Shown: positions 6,395 to 14,325, counted from the stretch's first letter. The stretch: DNA of 14,413 bases from Vicinamibacteria bacterium (GCA_025938035.1 JAICQE010000121.1:1-14413), one strand, 5' to 3'. The notes: a model not told the origin generated them from the sequence alone. Translations and numbers: made by a program.

Positions 6395-8074
6395 GTGCGG
6401 CGCATCCTGTTTCTCGCGGCGTCGATAGTTGCGTTCACCCCGGTCGCGGCAGCGGCCGAGTGGCTTGCGCTTCGTACCAAGCACCATCAGGTCGCCGGCA
6501 ACGTGTCGGCGCGCGACTTGAAGAACGTCGCGCTTCGGATCGAGCAGTTCCGCGAGGTCATCGCGACGCTCAATCAGGCCACCATCGACGCCGCACAGGG
6601 TGTCTCGGCCATTGTGCTCGCGTTTCCCGACGAGCGTTCGTACAGGCCGTTCATGCCGATGGCGAACGGGCGCCGGGTACCCGTCGGCGGCCTGTTCGTT
6701 GCCGGTCCCAGAGGGATCTACATCACGCTGAACCTCGACGCCGGCGACGACGCCTATCGCGGCATTTACCACGAGTACTCGCACTACCTGCTCCGCAACG
6801 TCTTCGGTGCCGCGCCGCTGTGGTTCAACGAAGGCCTCGCCGAGTACTACAGCACGCTGGAGGTGTCGGGCGACGGCCGCCGCGCCGTGATCGGCAAACC
6901 GGTCCCGCAGCACGTCGAGCTGCTTCGCGAGCGCCGGCTCCCGCTGGCGAAGCTGTTATCGATTACCGCGGCATCGCCGATCTATTCGAGCGATACGCCG
7001 GAGCGCTCCGTGATGTATGCGCAGTCGTGGGCGATGGTTCACCATGCGTTGCACGGCATGCCGCGCCGCCGCGACGCCCTCATCGACCTGGCGTTCAAGC
7101 TTGCTGCGGGCATGGCGCCTGAGCAGGCCGTCCTCGAGGCGTACGGCATGACGATCCCTGACCTCGAGCGCGAGGTGCAGGCCTACACGCGCCGCGAGAT
7201 TTATCAGGCAACCAGCTTCGACTTCAAAGACCCGATCACTACGACGCTGGGCCGTAATCCGATGCCGGCCGACGAGGGGGAGGTCGAGGCGTGGCTCGGC
7301 GGGGTGCAGATGACGATCGGGCGCCCGGAGGAGGGAGCGGTACGCCTGGAGAAGGCGCTCAAGACGAGACCCGACGTCGTCGCCGCATTGTCACGGTCGA
7401 ACTACCAGCTCAGGCTTCCCGGCCGTGTCGCCGTGCTTGCCACCATGCGTGCCTTTCTCAATCAAGGCGAATACACCGCGGTCCGCGGTGCGCTGACGCC
7501 AATGGTCAGGGCGAACCCGGCCGATCACGAAGCCGCGCTGATGCTGGCGGAAGCGCTGCTCCGCCTCGAGGATCCAGACGGCGCGCGGGCGCTCCTCGGC
7601 CCCGTGCTCGCCGGCGGAACCGATCCCCGCAAGGAGCAGGCACGCGCCCTCCTCGGCGAGCTGGCTGAGGTGCGCGAGCGGCTTGGCAATCCTCCCCCCG
7701 CGCCTCCTGCCGACGCGCAGAGCGGCTCCGCGCGCACCCCGGACCCTCAGCCGCCGCCGGTGGCGAAGAATCAAGGATTGATTCTGCAACTGCGCAACGT
7801 GCAACCAGGCGAGCAACGCATTCAGGGAACGATCCAGGGAATCGAGTGCACCCGCAGCGGGGTCGTGGTTGTGATCGGTACGCCGCAGGGCGCCACGCGG
7901 GCGTCGGCGCCGAGCCTGGCGTCGATCATGTTCGTGACGTTTCGATCGCAGACCGGCGGCGCCATCTCGTGTGGTGCGCAGGTCCCGGCGCCGGCACTGC
8001 TGACGACGCGGCAAGAGGGGACGCGCACGATTGCGGTCGCCCTGGAGCTGCTGCCGGACGGATACGTGCCCTAG
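6395..8074 (+). CDS. Secreted gluzincin-type putative metallopeptidase, TPR region shortened (P2)
   Basis: Second paralogue, 559 residues, GTG start. Signal peptide MRRILFLAASIVAFTPVAAAAEW. The catalytic domain carries YHEYSHYLL (HExxH at 126-130) and WFNEGLAEYYS (Glu about 146). The helical part is about 60 residues shorter than in P1: after KTRPDVVAAL the text jumps to a scrambled stretch (about 331-348) and rejoins the common alignment at LATMRAFLNQGEY, equivalent to P1's LLGYVYLQRDEY, then APMVRANPADHEAALML-like TPR and GARALLGPVLAGG. A Pro-rich linker precedes the C-terminal domain (about 463-559), which matches that of P1 at 57 of 97 positions by hand count without gaps, including both Cys, FRSQTGGAISCG and the end PDGYVP. 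P3 starts 26 bp after its stop, so the two are probably one transcript. Exported peptidase is inferred from motifs; substrate unknown. Confidence 0.88.
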   Translation: MRRILFLAASIVAFTPVAAAAEWLALRTKHHQVAGNVSARDLKNVALRIEQFREVIATLNQATIDAAQGVSAIVLAFPDERSYRPFMPMANGRRVPVGGLFVAGPRGIYITLNLDAGDDAYRGIYHEYSHYLLRNVFGAAPLWFNEGLAEYYSTLEVSGDGRRAVIGKPVPQHVELLRERRLPLAKLLSITAASPIYSSDTPERSVMYAQSWAMVHHALHGMPRRRDALIDLAFKLAAGMAPEQAVLEAYGMTIPDLEREVQAYTRREIYQATSFDFKDPITTTLGRNPMPADEGEVEAWLGGVQMTIGRPEEGAVRLEKALKTRPDVVAALSRSNYQLRLPGRVAVLATMRAFLNQGEYTAVRGALTPMVRANPADHEAALMLAEALLRLEDPDGARALLGPVLAGGTDPRKEQARALLGELAEVRERLGNPPPAPPADAQSGSARTPDPQPPPVAKNQGLILQLRNVQPGEQRIQGTIQGIECTRSGVVVVIGTPQGATRASAPSLASIMFVTFRSQTGGAISCGAQVPAPALLTTRQEGTRTIAVALELLPDGYVP

Positions 8075-8100
8075 CCCGACGCTGATTCGCAAATAGTCGA

Positions 8101-9561
8101 ATGGGTCGGTTTCTTCTCTTCGCGGCGTCTATCCTCCTCGGTGCCCCGCTCCCAGCGGCCGCCGAATGGCGCGAGGTGCGCACCGATCACTTTCGCGTCA
8201 TCGGCGACGTGCCGCCGGCCCGGCTGCGCGACGTCGCACTCCGATTCGAGCAGTTCCGCGGCGTTGTCACACAGCTGCTGCCGGACGCGGTGCCCGCCGC
8301 CAGCGCACCCGTCGTCGTCATCGTCTTCCCGGACGCTCAGTCGTATCGCCCGTTCATGCCGATCGCCAACGCGCGCACCGTGCCGGTTGACGGTTTTTTC
8401 GTCGACGGCGCGGACGTCAACTACATCACGATGAACGTCGAGGCCGGCGAACGCGCGTTCCCGATCGTCTTCCATGAGTTTTCCCACTTCCTCCTCAACA
8501 ACGCATTCCCGCGCACGCCCTTGTGGTTCCATGAAGGACTCGCCGAGTACTTCAGCACCATGGAGGTGACGGCTGACGGGCAGCGGGTCGTCGTCGGCAA
8601 ACCGGTTGCACGGCATGTCGCGCTGCTGCGGAAGCGCCGCCTGAGCCTGCCGCAGCTGTTTGCGATCGACCGGACCTCGAAGCAGTACACACAGGATGGT
8701 CCCGAGCGTGACCTGTTGTACGCGCAGTCCTGGGCTGTCGTGCACCATGCCCGGCACGCCGAGCCGGCACGATTCGAAGCGCTCGTGTGGCTGGCGCGCC
8801 GGCTGGCTGATGGTGAGAGCGCCGACGGCAGCGTACGTGGAACGTATGCGATGCCTCTCGACAGGCTGGACGCCGACATCCAGGCCCACGTCCCCCGGGC
8901 CGGTTACGACGAGGTCACGTTGCGCGACGCGGTGATCACGCGTGTCACCGCCGAGGCAACAGCGATCGACGCCGCGGAAACCGACGCGTGGCTCGCCGAC
9001 CTTCTGTCGCACTTACAGCGTGGCCCGGAGGCGATACCGCGGCTGGAAAGAGCGCTGCAGGTGCGTGGCGATTTGCCGCGTGCGCTGGCCACGCTCGGGG
9101 TCCTTCGCATTCGAATGGGAAACCGGCCGCAAGGCCTGTCGCTGCTCGAACGAGCGGCCGCCGCGGGTCCGGATATCGAGACGGTGCAGTTCGAGTATGG
9201 CTGGGCGCTGGCGACGGACCCTGCGCTTGACGCCTCGATGATGGAGCGTGCCCGTGCGGCGCTCGAACGCGCGCTCATCCTTCGCCCGGGCTACCCGGCG
9301 GCCACCCAGATGCTGGCAGCGGTGTACGGCCGTACCGGCGACTTTGTGAGGATGCGGGAGCTGTTGACGCCGCTGGTCAAAGCCGTTCCGGACAACCAGG
9401 ACGCCGCGCTGCAGCTCGCGGCGGCGATGCTCGCGCTTGGCGAAGTTCCGCCCGCCCGCGCGCTGCTCGGTCCGATTCTCGCTCGTCCGCACGATGCAGA
9501 AATGCGGGCACGGGCGCGGACGCTGCTCGGGCAGATCTCGAAGCTGCAGCAGCAGCCGTGA
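8101..9561 (+). CDS. Secreted gluzincin-type putative metallopeptidase with TPRs, no C-terminal domain (P3)
   Basis: Third paralogue, 486 residues. Signal peptide MGRFLLFAASILLGAPLPAAAEW. The catalytic domain has FHEFSHFLL (HExxH 125-129) and WFHEGLAEYFS, where His replaces the Asn before the zinc-ligand Glu (about 145). The N-terminal 60 residues are closest to P1 (DVALRFEQFRGVVTQLLP against DVALQFEQFHEVVTQLIP). The TPR region is complete (LILRPGYPAATQMLAAVYG; GEVPPARALLGPILA) and the protein stops right after RARTLLGQISKLQQQP, the point where P1 and P2 go on into linker and C-terminal domain. It therefore either lost that domain or represents the ancestral form. No Shine-Dalgarno; expected to be read with P2. 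A REP-like palindrome follows the stop. Confidence 0.88.
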   Translation: MGRFLLFAASILLGAPLPAAAEWREVRTDHFRVIGDVPPARLRDVALRFEQFRGVVTQLLPDAVPAASAPVVVIVFPDAQSYRPFMPIANARTVPVDGFFVDGADVNYITMNVEAGERAFPIVFHEFSHFLLNNAFPRTPLWFHEGLAEYFSTMEVTADGQRVVVGKPVARHVALLRKRRLSLPQLFAIDRTSKQYTQDGPERDLLYAQSWAVVHHARHAEPARFEALVWLARRLADGESADGSVRGTYAMPLDRLDADIQAHVPRAGYDEVTLRDAVITRVTAEATAIDAAETDAWLADLLSHLQRGPEAIPRLERALQVRGDLPRALATLGVLRIRMGNRPQGLSLLERAAAAGPDIETVQFEYGWALATDPALDASMMERARAALERALILRPGYPAATQMLAAVYGRTGDFVRMRELLTPLVKAVPDNQDAALQLAAAMLALGEVPPARALLGPILARPHDAEMRARARTLLGQISKLQQQP

Positions 9562-9586
9562 CGTGGAGCCCGGCTTCAGCCGGATC
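9562..9586. repeat. REP-like palindrome / possible bidirectional terminator
   Basis: Between the convergent P3 and CDGSH genes lies CCGGC-TTCA-GCCGG (9570-9583), a 5-bp GC stem with a tetraloop, within GTGGAGCCCGGCTTCAGCC. The 'GGAGC..GGCTTCAGCC' pattern resembles dispersed REP-type palindromes seen in several high-GC genomes. No T-tract. Only one copy was noticed in this window. Confidence 0.4.
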
Positions 9587-9590
9587 AGCC

Positions 9591-9824
9591 TCAGGGTTGC
9601 GCCGGCTTGTCCTCAGCTGCCGGCCCGACCGCGGCTTCCGCCGCCTGAAACCCGACCTTGGAGTGCGTGCCGTCGCAGAAGGGTTTCTTCGTGGACGCGC
9701 CGCAGCGGCATAACGCGACAGGCCGCCTCTCGCTCCGATATTCCTGCCCGTTCCAGTCGACGATGCGCACCTCGTCACCGTCGATCACATATGGGCCGTT
9801 CTGCCGCAAGCGAATCGTCGTCAC
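9591..9824 (-). CDS. CDGSH iron-sulfur domain protein
   Basis: Small protein of 77 residues with one CDGSH zinc-finger-like domain that binds a [2Fe-2S] cluster through three Cys and one His; roles in redox sensing or iron-sulfur handling are known for the family, but the specific job here is unknown. The motif CRCGASTKKPFCDGTH is complete (Cys39, Cys41, Cys50, His54). The N-terminus NGPYVIDGDEVRIVDWNG is typical of bacterial members. GTG 9824 is the start, preceded by GGGGGAG on the minus strand; that ribosome site overlaps the stop of the upstream CoA-binding gene (10 bp between stop and start), so the two are probably translationally coupled. The C-terminal 20 residues are an Ala/Pro-rich tail. 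Confidence 0.92.
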   Translation of the reverse strand: MTTIRLRQNGPYVIDGDEVRIVDWNGQEYRSERRPVALCRCGASTKKPFCDGTHSKVGFQAAEAAVGPAAEDKPAQP

Positions 9825-9834
9825 GACTCCCCCA

Positions 9835-10206
9835 TCAAAACTCGCCCGGATGCCGGCCGATGCCGATAATGCTGCACGCGAAGATGACGTTCATCTTCCG
9901 CCGCCGCGCCTCCGCCATCACCGCCGCGTCTTCGGCGCCGGGGTTGATCCAGATCTCGGCAATCCCTTTTTGTGCGAACTCGTCGAGCAGGCGCAGCGTC
10001 ACCTCCGGCTGAACGTACACCGTGGCCATGTCGATCGGCTCGGCCACGTCGAGAACGGAGGCGTAGGTCTTGAGGCCCTCGACTTGCGGTTCATTGGGGT
10101 TGATCGGCAGTACGCGGTAACCCTGCGCCGCAAACGCACGCAGCGCCTTGTTTCCGAATTTCGAGCGGCTGCTTGATGCGCCGACCACCGCGACGGTTTT
10201 TTCCAT
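9835..10206 (-). CDS. CoA-binding Rossmann-fold protein
   Basis: Single-domain CoA_binding_2 (YccU-type) protein of 123 residues, presumed cytoplasmic, binding CoA or another nucleotide; no defined reaction. Seen: the N-terminal glycine loop VAVVGASSSRSKFGNKALR, GYRVLPINPN, LDVAEPIDMATVYV, and the end IWINPGAEDAAVMAEAR...VIFACSIIGIGRH that marks the family. Length is usual. ATG 10206 is chosen as the first start before homology; its Shine-Dalgarno is weak. First gene of a two-gene unit with the CDGSH protein, divergent from the kinase gene across 110 bp. Confidence 0.93.
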   Translation of the reverse strand: MEKTVAVVGASSSRSKFGNKALRAFAAQGYRVLPINPNEPQVEGLKTYASVLDVAEPIDMATVYVQPEVTLRLLDEFAQKGIAEIWINPGAEDAAVMAEARRRKMNVIFACSIIGIGRHPGEF

Positions 10207-10238
10207 GCGCTCATTGGCCCGCTGACGGGTGCCCTACT

Positions 10239-10274
10239 GAAGATCTCGCTACTACAGAAGATCTTGCTACGAAA
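10239..10274. repeat. Two 18-bp tandem units upstream of the kinase gene
   Basis: GAAGATCTCGCTAC (10239-10252) and GAAGATCTTGCTAC (10257-10270) repeat with an 18-bp period, 13 of 14 positions identical; each contains the palindrome AGATCT. They lie in the divergent region between the CoA-binding gene and the kinase, about 45-75 bp before the kinase start, a suitable place for a regulator, but they could equally be a small dispersed repeat. Confidence 0.7.
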
Positions 10275-10299
10275 AGTCTTCGCCATTCAGAAAATGCGA

Positions 10300-10305
10300 T
10301 AGGAT
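10300..10305 (+). promoter_or_regulatory. Candidate -10 of the kinase gene
   Basis: TAGGAT ends 11 nt before GTG 10317, so the message would have a leader of only a few bases. There is no Shine-Dalgarno and no clear -35 at 16-18 bp. Confidence 0.35.
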
Positions 10306-10316
10306 GCGCCCGATTC

Positions 10317-13016
10317 GTGTCCGTCACTCCCGGCACCCAGATAGGCCCGTACGAAGTCATCGCCGCCATCGGCGCGGGTGGCATGGGAGAGGTCTATCGC
10401 GCCCGTGACACGCGGCTGCACCGTGACGTCGCGCTGAAGATCCTGCCTGACGCCTTCTCGCTGGATTCCGACCGCCTCGCGCGCCTCGAACGCGAGGCGC
10501 AGGTCCTGGCCGCGCTCAATCATTCGAACATTGCCAGCATCTTCGGATTCGAGCAGGCGGGCGGCGTCTCGGCCCTCGCGCTCGAAATGGTCGAGGGCCC
10601 GACCCTCGCCGATCGCATCGCGGAAGGACCGCTGACGGTCGAGGAAACGCTTCTCATTGCCCGACAGATTGCAGCGGCGCTCGAAGCCGCGCACGAATCG
10701 GGCATCATCCATCGCGATCTCAAGCCCGCCAACATCAAGGTCCGTCCGGACGGCACAGTGAAGGTGCTCGACTTCGGCCTGGCCAAGGTTGTCGAGAGCA
10801 GCGCGAGCACGTCAGGCTCCGCCTCGATGTCGCCGACGCTGACCACACCGGCGGTGACCGGCATCGGCACGATTATGGGCACCGCCGCGTACATGGCGCC
10901 CGAACAGGCGCGCGGTCGCATCGTGGACAAGCGCGCGGACATCTGGGCGTTCGGCTGCGTGCTGTTCGAGATGCTGACGGGCAGGCGCGCGTTCGAGGGC
11001 GGCGACGTGACCGATGTGCTCGCCTCCGTCATCAAGACGGATCCCGAATGGGAGGCGCTGCCGCCGGATCTGCCAGCCGCCGTGCGGATGACGATTCGGC
11101 ACTGCCTCATGAAGGACCCGGCGCACCGCATCCGCGACATCGGCGACGCGCGACTCGCCTTGAGCGGCGCGTTCAACACCGAGACGCCCGTGCCGACCGT
11201 GTCGCAGGTGATCGTCCCTCGTCGATCGGCGCGAACGGTCGCCACCGTCGCGATCGCGGCCGTGACGGCCGCCGCACTTGCAGCCGTCGTGACATCGCTG
11301 CTCACCAGGCCCGCGCCGCCCGCTGTCGACCGCATGGCGATCCTGCATTCCGACCCCAGCGCGCGGTTTGGCGGCGCGGCAGGCACCGACGTCGTCGTGA
11401 CTCCGGACGGCCGCCATGTCGCCTACACCGCCGATACCCAAGGGGACGTGCGCCTGTATCTCCGGGCGCTCGATCAGCTTGCGCCAGCTCCCATCGCGGC
11501 CAATATCAGGAACCCCCTCCATCTCATGATGTCGCCCGACGGCCAGTGGATTGGCTTCGGTGATCCGACTGAACAAATGATCAAGAAGGTCTCGATCAAC
11601 GGCGGGCCACCACTTCAGATCGCCAACCTGCCGACCGGTGCAGGATACGTTGGCGCGGCATGGTCGCCCGACGACTCGATCATCTTCGGGACTTCTGCCG
11701 CCGGACTGATGCGGGTCGCGCCTGGCGGCACACCCGAAGCGCTCACCAAAGCCGACCAGGCCAACGGCGAGCTCGCGCACCGTTTTCCGTACTTGCTGCC
11801 GGGCGGCCGCGCGCTTCTGTTCACCATCTTTCCAAGCGACGCCCAGCCGGACAACATGCAGATTGCACTGCTCGACCTGCGCTCCCGCGAGCACCGTGTG
11901 ATCGTCCGCGGCGGCGGATTCCCGGTTTACGTAGAGTCGGGACACATCGTCTACGGCAACGCCGGAACGCTGCGCGCCGTGCGCTTCGATCTCGATCGGC
12001 TCGAGGCGCGGGGTAATCCCGTCGCGGTGGTGGAAGGCATCATCACGAAGTCCGGTGGTGCCGCCAGCTTCGCCGTCAGCGCAAACGGCACCTTGACCTA
12101 CGTTGCAGGTGCGGCGGCGACCCCCAGGCGAACCGTCGTCTGGGTAGACAGGCAGGGGCGCGAGGAAGAAACGAACGTCCCGCCTCGCGCCTACGCGTAC
12201 GCCCGGCTCTCGCCGGACGGCGGCCGTGTTGCGCTGGACATCCGCGACGACCAGAACGATATCTGGACGTGGGACCTGACGCGAAAGACGCTGACCCGGC
12301 TGACGTTCACCCCGGGCATTAATCGCGCCCCCGTATGGACGCCCGACGGGACGCGGATCGCGTTTTCGATGGCGGGGATCGGCGCTGAGCCCGTGTTCAT
12401 CCAGGCGGCCGACGGAAGCGGGACCCCAACACGCGTCACGCCGGACAAGGGGACCTTCATGCCAGTGTCCTTCACTCCGGACGGCAAGCAGCTGCTGCTG
12501 CATCCGTCAGCCGCGGCGCCCTACGACCTTCAGATCGTGGACACCGAGGCGAAGACCGCGCCAACGCCGCTGCTCGCCGAGCCCCACTCCGAGTCGAATG
12601 GCGTGGTGTCGCCGGACGGCCGCTGGCTCGCTTATCAGTCGAACGAATCCGGCCGCGACGAGATCTACGTCCGCCCCTTCCCGAACGTGAACTCCGGACG
12701 ATGGCAGGTGTCGGCCGGTGGCGGCACGCGACCGCTGTGGAGCCGCGATGGTCGCGAGCTGTTCTATTACCTGCCTCCCGGCGTGATCATGGCAGCGCCG
12801 ATCGGGCCAGGCAGCTCGTTTACGCCAGGAACGCCAACCGTTGTCCTGAAAGGCACGTACCTCTCGCCGCAGACGGGCCGGATGTACGACGTGTCGCCCG
12901 ACGGCCGCCGATTCCTGCTGATCAAGGAGTCGCGCGGCGAAGGCGCCGCGCCGCCGCCGCCTCAGCTCATCGTCGTCCAGCACTGGCTCGAGGAGTTGAA
13001 GCGGCTTGTGCCGTAA
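10317..13016 (+). CDS. Membrane Ser/Thr protein kinase with PD40 beta-propeller sensor
   Basis: Eukaryotic-like (PknB-type) kinase of 899 residues. GTG 10317 gives VSVTPGTQIGPYEVIAAIG, the usual N-terminus of this group; the frame is open back to 10173 but that would overlap the divergent CoA-binding gene. The cytoplasmic kinase domain (about 12-280) is intact: G-loop IGAGGMGEVYRARD (18-31), Lys41 in VALKIL, HRDLKPAN (132-139), DFG (152-154), APE (194-196) and a DxWAFGCVLFEMLTG segment. A single membrane span lies at about 306-326. The outer part (about 335-899) is a TolB/PD40-type propeller, with repeated blades carrying the signature VVTPDGRHVAY, LMMSPDGQWIGF, ARLSPDGGRVAL, PVWTPDGTRIAF, SFTPDGKQLLL, GVVSPDGRWLAY and DVSPDGRRFLL. 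Such architectures are abundant in Acidobacteriota; ligand and targets unknown. It ends 28 bp from the convergent glcD stop with no evident terminator. Confidence 0.95.
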   Translation: MSVTPGTQIGPYEVIAAIGAGGMGEVYRARDTRLHRDVALKILPDAFSLDSDRLARLEREAQVLAALNHSNIASIFGFEQAGGVSALALEMVEGPTLADRIAEGPLTVEETLLIARQIAAALEAAHESGIIHRDLKPANIKVRPDGTVKVLDFGLAKVVESSASTSGSASMSPTLTTPAVTGIGTIMGTAAYMAPEQARGRIVDKRADIWAFGCVLFEMLTGRRAFEGGDVTDVLASVIKTDPEWEALPPDLPAAVRMTIRHCLMKDPAHRIRDIGDARLALSGAFNTETPVPTVSQVIVPRRSARTVATVAIAAVTAAALAAVVTSLLTRPAPPAVDRMAILHSDPSARFGGAAGTDVVVTPDGRHVAYTADTQGDVRLYLRALDQLAPAPIAANIRNPLHLMMSPDGQWIGFGDPTEQMIKKVSINGGPPLQIANLPTGAGYVGAAWSPDDSIIFGTSAAGLMRVAPGGTPEALTKADQANGELAHRFPYLLPGGRALLFTIFPSDAQPDNMQIALLDLRSREHRVIVRGGGFPVYVESGHIVYGNAGTLRAVRFDLDRLEARGNPVAVVEGIITKSGGAASFAVSANGTLTYVAGAAATPRRTVVWVDRQGREEETNVPPRAYAYARLSPDGGRVALDIRDDQNDIWTWDLTRKTLTRLTFTPGINRAPVWTPDGTRIAFSMAGIGAEPVFIQAADGSGTPTRVTPDKGTFMPVSFTPDGKQLLLHPSAAAPYDLQIVDTEAKTAPTPLLAEPHSESNGVVSPDGRWLAYQSNESGRDEIYVRPFPNVNSGRWQVSAGGGTRPLWSRDGRELFYYLPPGVIMAAPIGPGSSFTPGTPTVVLKGTYLSPQTGRMYDVSPDGRRFLLIKESRGEGAAPPPPQLIVVQHWLEELKRLVP

Positions 13017-13044
13017 GGATGCTTTTCCAACGGCCAACTCGCTG

Positions 13045-14325
13045 TTACGAGAAGATCTTGCCCGGGTTCAGGATGCCGTGCGGATCGAATGCCTGCTTGA
13101 CTCGTTTGAGCAGCGCAATCTGTGCGGCGTCCAGCTCGAGCGCCAGATAGGGTGCCTTGGCGAAGCCGATGCCGTGCTCGCCGCTGATCGAGCCTTCGAG
13201 CGCGACCACGCGCTCGAAGAGGATGCGCTCGGCCTGCTTGGCCCTGGCCATTTCGCCGGCGTCATCACGGCGAATCATCAGATTCACGTGTATGTTGCCG
13301 TCCCCCGCGTGGCCGAAGCAGGCGATTCGCAAATCGAACCGGTGCCTGAGTTCGTCCACGACGTCGAAGAGCTGCGGGATGCGTCCGCGCGGAACGACCA
13401 CGTCGTGATTGATCTTGAGGAGGCCGGTTGCTCGCAAGGCCAGCGAAACCTGGCGGCGGATCGTCCACAGCTCCTCGCGCTCCTCATCGCTCGCCGACTG
13501 TTTCACCTCGACGGCGCCGACCGCCGAGCAGGCGCGTGTCACCCGATCGATTTCCTCGGCGACGGCGGCGGGCGTTCCATCGCATTCGACGATCAGGACC
13601 GCTTCGCCTGAGGAAATGCGCTTTCCCGCGTACTGCTCGGCCTGACGAAGACAGTCGGCGTCGATCAGTTCAATCGCAGCCGGTACAACACGTTCGGTGA
13701 GCAGCGCGGTGACGGCGTCCACCGCCTGGGGCACGTTCCGAAAGGAAGCCGCCAGCGTCGCACGCGCGGGCGGTCTGGGTATCAGCCGCAGGGTGATCTT
13801 CGTGATGATGGCCAGCGTGCCTTCGGACCCGACCAGCAGCTGCGTCAGGTCGTAGCCGACGACGTTCTTTACGGCCTTCGAGCCGGTGTGAATGACTTCT
13901 CCGCCAGGCAGTACAGCCTCGAGCGCCAGGACGTACCGCTTCGTCGTGCCGTATTTGAACGCCCGTGGACCACCGGCGCACTCGGCGACGTTTCCGCCGA
14001 TCGACGATGTTTCCAGGCTTGCGGGATCCGGCGGATAAAACAGTCCCACGGCCTCGACGGCGCGCTGAAGATCGCCGGTGATCACGTGTGGTTCGACGAC
14101 GGCCAGCAGGTTGATTTCGTCGATCTCGAGAATGCGATTGAGGCGCTCCATCGAGAGCACGACGCCGCCGCGCGTCGGCACGGCGCCGCCTGTATAACCG
14201 GTGCCCGCGCCCCGTACGACCAGCGGCACGCGGTGTTCGTGGCAGAGCCGCGCAATCGTCGAGACCTCCCCGGTACTGTTCGGGAGGACGACGAGATCAG
14301 GAGGCGCGGGGGGGGGCCACGGCAC
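13045..14325 (-). CDS. glcD: FAD-linked oxidase, glycolate oxidase GlcD type (5' end lost)
   Basis: Flavoprotein oxidising a 2-hydroxy acid such as glycolate or D-lactate. The FAD-binding PCMH domain is seen from PDLVVLPNSTGEV (residue 9 of the frame): RGAGTGYTGGAVP (38-50), IGGNVAECAGGPRAFKYG (109-126), VVGYDLTQLLVGSEGTLAIIT (155-175). The FAD_oxidase_C domain contains CFGHAGDGNIHVN (336-348), GSISGEHGIGFAK (378-390) and the C-terminal FDPHGILNPGKI. Family members have some 40 more N-terminal residues; the frame's own ATG at 14325 and its first residues MPWPPPAPP fall in homopolymer-rich sequence that looks unreliable, so the true start is not in this window in readable form. GlcE/GlcF partners are not visible. 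D-lactate dehydrogenase of the same fold cannot be excluded. Confidence 0.88.
   Translation of the reverse strand: MPWPPPAPPDLVVLPNSTGEVSTIARLCHEHRVPLVVRGAGTGYTGGAVPTRGGVVLSMERLNRILEIDEINLLAVVEPHVITGDLQRAVEAVGLFYPPDPASLETSSIGGNVAECAGGPRAFKYGTTKRYVLALEAVLPGGEVIHTGSKAVKNVVGYDLTQLLVGSEGTLAIITKITLRLIPRPPARATLAASFRNVPQAVDAVTALLTERVVPAAIELIDADCLRQAEQYAGKRISSGEAVLIVECDGTPAAVAEEIDRVTRACSAVGAVEVKQSASDEEREELWTIRRQVSLALRATGLLKINHDVVVPRGRIPQLFDVVDELRHRFDLRIACFGHAGDGNIHVNLMIRRDDAGEMARAKQAERILFERVVALEGSISGEHGIGFAKAPYLALELDAAQIALLKRVKQAFDPHGILNPGKIFS

Noticed and set aside
8071..9012. Minus-strand open frame of 313 codons opposite P3 (similar frames occur opposite P1 and P2)
   Set aside because: The antisense frames look alike only because P1-P3 are paralogous; codon composition and lack of motifs mark them as shadows.
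10173..10316. Upstream extension of the kinase frame to 10173
   Set aside because: Overlaps the divergent CoA-binding gene and the repeat/-10 region; kinase homology starts at the TPGTQIGPYE residues after GTG 10317.
10812..12503. Minus-strand open frame of 563 codons inside the kinase gene
   Set aside because: Lies opposite the kinase and PD40 propeller coding sequence; low-complexity Arg/Gly/Asp product with no domain pattern.
13051..13061. GAAGATCTTGC matching the repeat upstream of the kinase
   Set aside because: It encodes part of the conserved PGKIF C-terminus of GlcD, so the match is explained by coding.
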